Below are positions 40,171 to 47,900 of a stretch of DNA of 64,000 nt, in pieces (position 1 is the stretch's first letter; each line of letters starts with the position of its first letter). The stretch is taken from contig NZ_JNIJ01000016.1 in NCBI RefSeq assembly GCF_000701345.1, positions 1 through 64,000 of the forward strand, given 5' to 3'. The translations under genes were made by a program, and so were the position numbers. Under the pieces are notes generated by a model. That model had not been told where the DNA came from and ran no database searches. It saw only the letters and a list, made by a program, of their open reading frames with translations. This DNA is from Bradyrhizobium sp. URHD0069. GTDB taxonomy: Bacteria; Pseudomonadota; Alphaproteobacteria; Rhizobiales; Xanthobacteraceae.

Positions 40171-40371
40171 ATGAGCGGAGGCTGGCGAGAGCTTATCGGG
40201 CACTACAAGTGCGGGTGCGGGGCCATCTATAGAAAGACTTTCACCACAACACCCTTTGACACAGACGACGCCGACTGTGAGGTTTGCGGCGAGCGGATGG
40301 ATGGCTGGTACAATACGACTGGCTTCCGCTCCTTCGAACTGATTAGCAGGCCAGGCGCCCAAACGCTCTAG
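40171..40371 (+). CDS. Small zinc-ribbon-like protein, 66 residues
   Basis: Begins MSGGWRELIGHYKCGCGAIY; GGGAGA lies 7 bases before the ATG. The cysteines form CxC (KCGCG) and CxxC (CEVCGERM) knuckles about 20 residues apart, as in small zinc-ribbon proteins of phages and integrated elements. A nucleic-acid or protein contact role is possible but unproven. Followed by a hairpin (40418-40439) nearly identical to the one after the gene at 39257. Confidence 0.6.
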   Translation: MSGGWRELIGHYKCGCGAIYRKTFTTTPFDTDDADCEVCGERMDGWYNTTGFRSFELISRPGAQTL

Positions 40372-40417
40372 GGGGCGTGGTAAACTTGGCGCAGATCCGG
40401 AGAGGCTAAGCCGGAGT

Positions 40418-40439
40418 AGGCCGCCTCAGTTGGCGGCCT
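40418..40439 (+). terminator. Hairpin downstream of the zinc-ribbon gene
   Basis: AGGCCGCC/GGCGGCCT stem with a TCAGTT loop, lacking a T run. The same stem with a TCCGTT loop follows the small gene at 39257-39460. Confidence 0.5.
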
Positions 40440-40575
40440 GTTCGAGTTGGCCGACGACATGCGCAAGGCGATTGCGACTAAAAAGCGCGTCGGGCGCAGT
40501 ATGTCAGCGCCCGGACAGACCATTCTTTAAAACCGAAATGAAATATGGTCACCCCATCCGTCGGGGGATTTCGCG

Positions 40576-40818
40576 GTGGCCGATTATCGCGCCTACCCGC
40601 CCGTATTCACCACGTGGCTTGCGATGCCATCTCGCGGCCCGGTCTGCGATCGCTGGTGCAACTTTGCGACCTTCCTTGCCGACGTCGGCCCGCGACCTTC
40701 GTGGCGGCACCCGCTCATCCGCGACGACACCGCTGGCGACTTTGAGCCGGGCAATGCCCGCTGGCAAGTCGCGCGGTGGTATCGACGGCGGCGACCTCAC
40801 CTGCCTCGCTTGACGTAG
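40576..40818 (+). CDS. Small phage-type protein resembling the HNH-neighbour 'DRxDxxGxYxPxNxRW' family, possibly truncated
   Basis: GTG start with GGGGGA upstream; 80 residues. The segment NFATFLADVGPRPSWRH, then LIRDDTAGDFEPGNARWQ, matches the end of small phage/HNH-type proteins (usually F...MGxRPxxxxxLDRxDNxGxYxPxNCRW). The first conserved Asp-Arg pair is altered (LIRDD). The N-terminal zinc-knuckle part expected in full-length relatives is missing, so this may be a remnant. Function unknown. Confidence 0.4.
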   Translation: MADYRAYPPVFTTWLAMPSRGPVCDRWCNFATFLADVGPRPSWRHPLIRDDTAGDFEPGNARWQVARWYRRRRPHLPRLT

Positions 40819-40907
40819 ATCAACGCCCGCCGCTCGACTGCGTATAGGCCAAGGACGAGGTCTGAGATTTTCTGCGGCCTGCCGTCTCGGTCACGCAGCG
40901 GAACCAT
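40797..40907 (-). CDS. Candidate small protein, 36 residues
   Basis: Begins MVPLRDRDGRPQKISDLVLG and ends VKRGR. Protein-like composition, with the open frame extending further upstream. Overlaps the 3' end of the convergent gene at 40576 by 22 bases. Not recognised; may be the end of a longer lost gene. Confidence 0.3.
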   Translation of the reverse strand: MVPLRDRDGRPQKISDLVLGLYAVERRALIYVKRGR

Positions 40908-41085
40908 GATCCAGATCAAGATGGGCGCTCGACAGCCGCCCAAGGAATTCGCGCAGTAAGTTGCTCAATCCGTTTTCTGGGCTGGACGCTTCGCGGCTGG
41001 GTCGCCGCGCTGGTGTGTGCGGTCGGCCACCGCGATCCCAACCCCGCCGCCGCTTGCTGTTCCGGTGATCTGGAGCATGTCACCA

Positions 41086-41664
41086 ATGAAACGCTGTCTC
41101 GCTGCTTTCGCAATCGCCGCCAGCCTGTTCGCACCAGTTGCACACGCCAACGACGCCTTGGAAGCCAAGGTGCGGGCCTACGTTCCGGTCGTCTCCCTCG
41201 CCAAAGTATGTGACATCAGGATCAATGAAGCCACCTCGGGTGACCACCGCGCCATGCTCGAAGCGGTGAAATCCGACCCGAACGCCGACAAACTCGCCTA
41301 CCGCCTCCATTACGAAACGCTGACGGCCTACATCAAGGCCCGCGACGGAGGTCAACGGGTCGCCTTCTGCAAGGACTTCATCGCAGCCAACAGCCAATAT
41401 GCCAAGGCGCGCTTCACCGCCGTGGTCGAGGGCCACATGAGCGACGTCAGCACTAGTGTGCAGAAAGCGATTGCCCACAACGTCTGCGGTGCGCCTCCCG
41501 TCAAGCTGTCCAAGGCCGACTGGAAACCGTACGCGCAAATCAAAAAGATGCTTCAGATCGAGCATAAGTTGGCCAAGGAAAACGCCGAGACGAACGGCTG
41601 GAACGTCACCGAGGAAACGACGGCGGTCACGGAACAGTTCTGCGCGGCGGTAAAAACCCGATGA
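41086..41664 (+). CDS. Hypothetical periplasmic protein, 192 residues
   Basis: Signal peptide MKRCLAAFAIAASLFAPVAHA (residues 1-21, cleavage AHA-ND). The mature part is helical, with four cysteines (VCDIRINEA, AFCKDFIAAN, NVCGAPP, QFCAAVK) that could make two disulfides, and no known motif. Two ATGs are possible; 41086 has GGAG at a suitable distance and gives a clean signal peptide. Not recognised. Its 3' end nearly meets a DNA-ligase relic on the other strand. Confidence 0.6.
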   Translation: MKRCLAAFAIAASLFAPVAHANDALEAKVRAYVPVVSLAKVCDIRINEATSGDHRAMLEAVKSDPNADKLAYRLHYETLTAYIKARDGGQRVAFCKDFIAANSQYAKARFTAVVEGHMSDVSTSVQKAIAHNVCGAPPVKLSKADWKPYAQIKKMLQIEHKLAKENAETNGWNVTEETTAVTEQFCAAVKTR

Positions 41665-41667
41665 GCA

Positions 41668-41748
41668 TCACCGGCACACCATCAGCCGGTAGCCATCATG
41701 CTTGATTTCGTGAACCCAGAGCTGGCCGGACGGCGGGCTTTCGTTTGC
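41668..41748 (-). pseudogene. Relic of an ATP-dependent DNA ligase (nucleotidyltransferase motif I)
   Basis: The minus-strand frame reads ANESPPSGQLWVHEIKHDGY then RLMVCR-stop. HEIKHDGYR is motif I (KxDG, with the AMP-accepting lysine) of LigD/ATP-dependent DNA ligases. A stop codon precedes the fragment and another ends it after 26 codons, so only a scrap remains. Confidence 0.65.
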
Positions 41749-41856
41749 CTAGCGCGGGAAGTGGTCGGCTTAAGGGCGAGCGCTATAAACCTTCGTATCG
41801 GTCCGTGATCCCTTACGTTCAATTGAGCCGCTGATCGCGATCGTCTTAGCTAAGGG

Positions 41857-41948
41857 TATGCGGTAGTCCCCCGCTATCGCTTGCCCTCTTTGGGCGTTTC
41901 CTCCCTAGACTGGGTCGCTTGTGGCAACGCAGGCGGCCTTTCTTTTTG
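41857..41948 (+). ncRNA. Candidate small regulatory RNA with anti-Shine-Dalgarno motifs
   Basis: A 7-bp stem (41860-41866/41874-41880, one G-U pair) exposes the loop TCCCCCG. A single-stranded TTTCCTCCCTAGACT follows, then a terminator: GGTCGCTTGTG/CGCAGGCGGCC stem (41913-41923/41928-41938, three G-U pairs) with a GCAA tetraloop and TTTCTTTTTG. A weak -35 TTGAGC (41823) and -10-like TTAGCT (41846) would place the start near 41857. C-rich CCTCC loops are the hallmark of rhizobial trans-acting sRNAs. Confidence 0.5.
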
Positions 41949-42100
41949 TGTGCACCCCCCCGTTTTCCGGGTGCCGCGTTGGAAAATCGGCACTGCGCCC
42001 GAGGCTGGGTGAGCAAAGACGGCGGATAGCTAAGGAGCGGCTTGGCCTCGATTGTCGTAGTTGCGCGTGCCCCTACTTTTTTCGTTTGCTTGCTGTGGCA

Positions 42101-42583
42101 TTAGTCCAACCGGCAGGCGATTATTATGGCCGAGGCGTTGAGATGGGCGATCTTGTTTCGCGACTGCCTTAGCCGATCATAGAACTCCGTAAAGTCTTTC
42201 GACAGCGGTGCGGCGGATACCGCATTTGCGGCACCACAAAGTTGAACAGCGTCGATTGTTCGAAAGCTGGAAAAATCTATGAGATTGCTACCGTCTTTGG
42301 GTTTAGGCCAAGTCCGGGGATCGCCTGCAATTAGAAGAAACGGGCTGACCTCTGCAATTCTGGCCTTTAATGCAATTTCCAAAGATTGCTGTAGGAGACT
42401 GAAGGCGTTGTTCAACGTCAGTTGTTTCGCACGCCAATGCTTCGCGATGGCTGTTTGCGCTACATCAGCGCCATGCTCCTGTTCAATGTTATCATATAGA
42501 TCCTCCACATCCTGAAAGCCTCGCGCCTCGTCAATGGTTGTATCCCACGCAAGGTTCATCCAGCCAATGGCCGTTTCTTTCAA
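42101..42583 (-). CDS. HEPN-like domain protein, possibly truncated
   Basis: A 160-residue helical protein. Near the C-terminus, RLRQSRNKIAHLNA contains the R-x4-H motif (Arg142, His147) of HEPN ribonuclease or nucleic-acid-associated domains. The first half (QLTLNNAFSLLQQSLEIALKARIAEV) has the long helix expected before it. The start is unclear: TTG at 42583, or ATG at 42559. The C-terminus stops 13 residues after the motif, shorter than relatives I recall, so the gene may be cut. No MNT-type antitoxin gene is adjacent. Confidence 0.5.
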   Translation of the reverse strand: MKETAIGWMNLAWDTTIDEARGFQDVEDLYDNIEQEHGADVAQTAIAKHWRAKQLTLNNAFSLLQQSLEIALKARIAEVSPFLLIAGDPRTWPKPKDGSNLIDFSSFRTIDAVQLCGAANAVSAAPLSKDFTEFYDRLRQSRNKIAHLNASAIIIACRLD

Positions 42584-42834
42584 AGTTGGTGGTCCGGCAC
42601 GCCGACGATCATGGGCGCTACTATGCCAGCGATCTTGTGCGCGACAAGCCCGTCAGTCGCCACATCGCGCACCGCCTTTGTGTACCGACCGGCATAAAAT
42701 TGAGTCGAGAATGCGCATTGGCAAATATCCTCAAAGGGCGCGGTCGCGCGGCCCCGGCGGTTACCTACGCTTCCAGAGGGACCCGGCAACTCGTGTGCGG
42801 CCTGACGAGTGACACCCCGCGCGCGGCTTCGATC

Positions 42835-43188
42835 TCAGCGCAATCGAGCACACACACCCGCACTTACGATTGACTGAGTTGATTTGATCACGCGCATATT
42901 CTTCTGCACAGTAAGCCGCCCAACCGGCGTGCCGTCGGTATTCAGTTCAACGAATGCGTTAGCACCCATGCGGTCGGCGAAGACAATGGCTCTGTTGCCG
43001 ATGCCGGGCGAGATGCCGATCCGGGCGTATTGACCGTCGTTTTGATTGGTGTCGGGCGAAGTGGTGATGAAAATGTCTTCGTTGTAGCCGTCGATTTTGC
43101 ATCTCAGAACGTCGGCAAGCGAAAAGGTTGGTGCAAGCATTTGCGCGCCAACGAAACAAGCAACTAGTGCAACGAGCACCACTTTCAT
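42835..43188 (-). CDS. Small secreted protein, 117 residues
   Basis: Begins MKVVLVALVACFVGAQMLAP (signal peptide, cleavage near SLA-DV, residue 26). The mature part, ~91 residues, is rich in strand-like segments (ARIGISPGIGNRAIVFADR, FVELNTDGTPVGRLTV) and has two cysteines. Not recognised. The ATG at 43188 has a G-rich ribosome-binding stretch and starts exactly at the signal peptide, so an upstream in-frame start is rejected. Confidence 0.55.
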   Translation of the reverse strand: MKVVLVALVACFVGAQMLAPTFSLADVLRCKIDGYNEDIFITTSPDTNQNDGQYARIGISPGIGNRAIVFADRMGANAFVELNTDGTPVGRLTVQKNMRVIKSTQSIVSAGVCARLR

Positions 43189-43507
43189 TAAAGCCCCCAA
43201 CCTTAAAGCGAACCCAGCATTTACAGGTTCAATACAGACCACGACGATCAGTCACAAGGACGGTGCGTCTGTACACAGGCTGGCCAGCTTCCCAATATCA
43301 CGGCCATGGTTTCCCCATTCATGGCCCGTCCGCTGTACCGGCACCGTGACCGCTGCCACCGCCGATCTCGCGACCAAGCCGCGGGCGCTGCGGATCATGC
43401 GGCCACCGCCAGCCCTTCGCGCCGGAGGCCATCGCGCGGCGTCGGCCGACCGGACGCAGGGCAAGCCAGCAAGCGGCAGCACTGATAGGCGGCTCTATCA
43501 ATGATGG
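43189..43507. other. Gene-free stretch
   Basis: About 320 bases with no convincing gene or site. A small TGATAG/CTATCA hairpin at 43483-43500 follows the minus-strand 35-residue frame. Confidence 0.4.
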
Positions 43508-43615
43508 CTAGGCGATATAGAAAATATAGAAACCGATAGTCGCTAGCGACACGACGATCACCAGCAGATCGATCCTGAGCCACTGGGGTATGCGCTTCAC
43601 TGATTGTTGGGTCAT
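43508..43615 (-). CDS. Candidate single-pass membrane peptide, 35 residues
   Basis: Begins MTQQSVKRIPQWLRIDLLVI and continues with a hydrophobic helix to FYIFYIA. GAGGG stands about 9 bases before the ATG at 43615. A basic N-terminus, one transmembrane helix and a very short C-terminus fit the many small membrane peptides of bacteria. Not recognised. Confidence 0.45.
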   Translation of the reverse strand: MTQQSVKRIPQWLRIDLLVIVVSLATIGFYIFYIA

Positions 43616-43932
43616 GGCTTGCGCCCTCCGCGACCGGTATTCTGTGCGCGTAATGCGGACATCGCAAGCCCTTCGCGCTCATCGCGTCATCACGACCGAC
43701 GACGACAACGCGACAGCACGCACGACGCGGACAGGCGACCGATAGTCATCGCGTCATCACCACGTCGAGCACGCCAGCGTCACGACGGCGGCAGGCGACG
43801 GACTGCCAGCAGCGCCCGCACACCTCGACACGTTGACGCCACATTCCGTTAGCTGGCGCGTTAGACGCCGTTACACGGCATCCGCGCGGCTCCGGTCAGG
43901 CGCACCGTCATGACCTCGCCGGGCCAGTGAAA
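43616..43932. other. GC-rich gene-free stretch with short repeated words
   Basis: About 315 bases without a credible gene. CATCGCGTCATCAC occurs twice (about 43679 and 43748) amid CGAC-rich sequence. Confidence 0.35.
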
Positions 43933-44214
43933 TTACTTAGCTGCGCCGGGAGTTGTCGCCGCTGGAGCTGCGCCCGTAGTCGTACCTGTGCGCCGCTCCT
44001 CACGTCGTTCTGTGCGCCCAGTGCGACGGTCGTCACGCCGCTGTTGCCGCCCTTCACGCCGATCCTGACGCCGGTCCATGCCGGCGGTCTGGGCCTCAGC
44101 ATCGGACACTGTCAGTACGGCGGGAACTGCGGCGAGGCCGAACGCAGCCGCAAAACCCACCAGAGAAAGGGCCTTCCGACGAGAGATCGCTTCCGACTTC
44201 ATAATTGCGCTCAT
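43933..44214 (-). CDS. Tat-exported Arg-rich small protein behind a FixK-type box
   Basis: A 93-residue protein beginning MSAIMKSEAISRRKALSLVG. The SRRKALSL motif and hydrophobic stretch form a twin-arginine signal (cleavage near AEA-QT, residue 41). The mature peptide is a highly charged Arg/Asp/Glu repeat (DRRQDRREGRQQRRDD, then RTERREERRTG) with an Ala/Thr/Pro tail, no cysteine and no recognised domain. GGGAGG lies 6 bases before the ATG at 44214. A perfect FixK/FNR-type palindrome is centred 67 bases upstream, suggesting low-oxygen control. Confidence 0.65.
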   Translation of the reverse strand: MSAIMKSEAISRRKALSLVGFAAAFGLAAVPAVLTVSDAEAQTAGMDRRQDRREGRQQRRDDRRTGRTERREERRTGTTTGAAPAATTPGAAK

Positions 44215-44633
44215 GTCAAACCTCCCTGACTGGATGAACCATCTGCCAGTGCATCCACCCCGGCTCGGCCTACATTGATCCACATCAACAGGGGGACCGC
44301 TCGCGACGACGACAGGCGGCAGACATCGGGCAGGTCAGCATCGAGAGGGCCACAGGAAGGCCGTACAGCGCGCCGCCAGCGGCAGGGCTACCGCGCCAGC
44401 GCACAGGCGGTCACGCGCCGCGATCGGCCCGACACCGGGGCGCAGCCCGATCGGATTGAGCCTTGCCGGGCGCAACCCCAACTCTCGCCCAAGGGCGCTG
44501 GGTGTGAAACTAGGGCCTAATAGGGCCCGACGCCGCTCCGAAGGCACCCCGGCGCGGGCCGCAAATCCATAGAAGCCCTTAATTGGCCGAGGTTTCTTGA
44601 GTTTTCCCCAAGGGTAAAAAATTGCTGGACGAC
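44215..44633. other. Gene-free stretch holding the FixK box
   Basis: About 420 bases. Apart from the FixK-type site at 44275-44288, nothing convincing is seen. Confidence 0.4.
44275..44288 (-). promoter_or_regulatory. FixK/FNR-type box
   Basis: TTGAT-CCAC-ATCAA, a full match to the TTGAT-N4-ATCAA consensus of FixK2/FnrN regulators. It is placed so that a promoter about 40 bases downstream would serve the Tat-exported protein gene starting at 44214. Confidence 0.7.
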
Positions 44634-44898
44634 AGGACCACACGGCTTTGCCGTCCGCATCAGCGCCGTTCGTCTGCGCGCCGCAAATCGCTCACGAGGT
44701 TCAACTCGCCCTGCGCTCGCCTCGCGCGCCGACGCTGCCGCGTCCACCGCATCCCACCCCGCGTCCGTGACGATCGCGATACGCCCCTCTCATGGGGTGA
44801 GACAGCGGGGGATATAGAAGTGATTTGGGTCAAACGGGAACAGGAATATTTTTGCAAACGAGGCTAGACAGCCAACTTGCTGATTTGCCCGTCGGGCA
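44634..44898 (+). repeat. ~266-bp direct repeat, right copy
   Basis: Second copy of the repeat at 38741-39007, same orientation, same start (AGGACCACACGG) and same end (CGTCGGGCA). Confidence 0.92.
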
Positions 44899-44930
44899 AC
44901 TCAGCCGAGCTGTCCGCCGTAGCTCGAAGC

Positions 44931-44987
44931 GGATTACGCTCGCTATCCGCCCTACGAGCTATGTCGTCCCGGCAAACGCCGGGAACC
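44931..44987 (+). repeat. GGATTACGC...TCGTCCCGGC repeat at the czcA 3' end
   Basis: GGATTACGCTCGCTATCCGCC, then CTATGTCGTCCCGGCAAACGCCG. Related words recur at 51205-51306 on the other side of the metal-resistance module. It supplies the last codons and stop codon of czcA. Confidence 0.7.
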
Positions 44988-47900
44988 ATACGCTGCGGCC
45001 CTCCGTGGGAGTTCGAGGTGGACCACTTCCTCCGGCCGCTTGCGTCCAAACAAGGCGTAAAGCGCCGGCAAAACGAACAACGTAAGCAAGGTTGCGCTGA
45101 TAAGGCCGCCGATCACGACGGTCGCGATTGGCTTTTGAACCTCCGCGCCCGTGCCAGTGGCCAACGCCATCGGGACGAAGCCAAGTGAAGCCACCAGGGC
45201 CGTCATTGCGACCGGTCTCAGTCGGGTCAGCGCCCCTTCATAAATCGCATCCAACTTTTCCTGGCCTTGCGCCATCAATTGCTTGATGAATGTAAGCATC
45301 ACCAAGCCATTGAGGACTGCGATTCCTGATAGGGCGATGAAGCCCACGGCGGCAGAGACGGAGAACGGGATGCCGCGCAGCCAGAGGGCTAGTACGCCAC
45401 CCGTCAGGGCGAGTGGGACGGCGCTAAACACCAGCAGGGCATCGCGTGCCGAGCCGAGTGCGCTCATCAGCAGCAGGAAAATCACAAGGAAGCATGCAGG
45501 CACGACGATCGACAATCGCCGCCGAGCCGCCTCCAAATTCTCGAACTGCCCACCCCACGTCATCCAATAGCCGGCTGGCAAGTTCACCTGTGCATCGATT
45601 TGCGCGCGCGCCTCGTTCACCACGGAAGCGATGTCGCGATCGCGCACGTTGGCAGTCACCACGACACGGCGCTTGCCGTTTTCGCGGCTGACCTGATTGG
45701 GACCTTCGCGTAGCGTAAAGGCCGCTAGCTGACCCAGGGGAACGGTCAAGGATACGGTGCCTGTCGTGGGAAGGGATACCGGCAGGCTTTTCAAAGCATC
45801 GAGGTCGTTGCGGATCGCTTCCGGCAATCGCACCACAATCTCAAAATGCCGGTCACCTTCAAATACGACGCCGGCATGCCGTCCGCCGATTGCCGTGCCA
45901 ACAACCTCCTGCACTGCTGCCAGGCTCAGTCCACGCCGGGCGATTTCCGCCTTGTCTACGGTGATGTCCAGAATGGACAGGCCGCTGGCCTGCTCGACTT
46001 TGACATCCTTGGCGCCCTTGGTGGCCCTCAGGATAGTAGCGACCTGGTCGGCGGCGCGCAGCAGCGGCTCGAACTCATCGCCAAAGACCTTGACCGCTAC
46101 GTCGCCGCGAACGCCCGCCAGCAGCTCATTAAAACGCATTTGTATCGGTTGGGTGAACTCGTAACTGTTGCCCGGCAATTCACGAACGGCAGATTCGATT
46201 TGTTCAAGCAAGGCATCTTTGGAAAGGTTTGGATCAGGCCATTGCTGTTGTGGCTTGAGGATAATGAAGGTATCGCCGACATTCGGCGGCATCGGGTCAG
46301 TCGCAACCTCGGCCGTTCCCGTTTTTGAAAAAACAAAGGCGACTTGCGGCAATGCGCTGACGGTCTTTTCGATTTCGATTTGCATGGCCTGCGATTGCGC
46401 CAGGCTGGTGCTTGGAATGCGTATTGCATGCATGGCTACGTTTTTTTCGTCCAGGGTCGGAATGAACTCGTGGCCCAGGCGGAAGAAAACCAGCAACGCG
46501 AGGGCGAACAAGATGGCCGCACCGGCCATCGCCGGCAGCGGGCGTTTGATCGTGCGCACAAGCAACGGGGCATAGGATGCCTTCAACTGCCGAACAATTC
46601 CGCTATCGCCTTCAGAGACGCGGCCGGTAACGAAGATGGCAATGAGGGCCGGCACGAAGGTCAGCGACAGCACAAACGCCGCGACCAAAGCGAGAATGAC
46701 CGTCAGCGCCATCGGCTCAAACATCTTGCCTTCGACCCCGCTAAAGGTCAGCAGAGGTACATAGACCAGAATGATGATTGCCTGTCCGTACACGGTAGGA
46801 CCGATCATTTCCTCGGCGGCGCCGTGGACGGTTTCCAGACGCTCGCGAAGAGAGAGGGCGCGGCCCGATGCCGCCTGGCGTTCGGCCAAGTGCCGCAACG
46901 TGTTTTCAGCAATGATTACCGCGCCATCGACAATCAGACCGAAATCCAGCGCGCCGAGGCTCATCAGATTGGCGCTGATGCGCCCCTGCAACATGCCGGC
47001 TGCCGTCATCAGCATGGCCACGGGAATTACAAGCGCGGTTATCAGCGCAGCGCGGAAGTTGCCGAGCAACACGAACAGCACGAGGATTACCAAAAGAGCG
47101 CCTTCGCCGAGGTTGGTGGCGACGGTCCTCACCGTGGAATCCACGAGCTGGGTACGGTTGAGCAGGGTTTGGATTTCAATGCCGGCCGGCAGGGTGCGAC
47201 GCACCTGGTCAATTTTGGCGTCGACGGCGGTTGCCACAGTGCGGCTGTTGCTGCCAATCAGCATCAGTGCCGTGCCAACAACGACCTCGTGGCCGTTTTC
47301 GCTGGCGCTGCCGGTGCGGATTTCACCGCCGACCGCCACTTGGGCAACATCGCGCACACGCACTGGCACCGAACCGCGTGTGCTAATGACAACATCACCA
47401 ATGTCCGTGAGATTCTCAAGCCTTCCACCAGTACGAACGGCGATCCCCTCGCCGTTGCGCTCGATGACGCTGGCACCGCGGCTGACGTTATTGGCTTCAA
47501 TGGCCCGAACGACGTCCCCGAAGGACAGGCCGAGCGAGATCAGCCTCGAAGGGTCAGGCTGGATTTGATACTGCTTGACGTAGCCGCCGATCGAATCGAC
47601 GCCGGCCACGCCCATGACGCTCTTGATCTGTGGCCGGACTATCCAGTCCTGCACGGTGCGCAGATACGCAGCCCGCTCCACATCCGTATTGAGCCGTTCA
47701 CCTTCGGGCGTGACGTAAGCGCCGGCATCTGGCCCCGCGGGGGCAAAGTCGATCGACCACATGTAGATTTCACCGAGGCCGGTTGAGATCGGCCCCATCT
47801 TCGGCTCGACACCAGGCGGCAGGTTCGGGCGCAGTTCGAGCAATCGTTCGCCGACCTGCTGGCGCGCGAAATAGATGTCGGTCTTTTCGGTGAAAACCGC

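Noticed and set aside
42584..42834. Possible gene fragment between the HEPN gene and the next secreted-protein gene
   Set aside because: Frames on both strands (for example HADDHGRYYASDLVRDKP) look partly protein-like but no family could be named and no start or end is clear.
42880..42900. TTGATTTGATCA as a second FixK site
   Set aside because: Spacing and half-sites do not fit TTGAT-N4-ATCAA.
43679..43762. CATCGCGTCATCAC repeated with irregular spacers, considered as a CRISPR-like array
   Set aside because: Only two copies and low-complexity surroundings.
46344..47786. 480-codon plus-strand frame opposite czcA
   Set aside because: Antisense to a well-conserved RND gene; His/Gln/Arg-rich composition typical of shadow frames.
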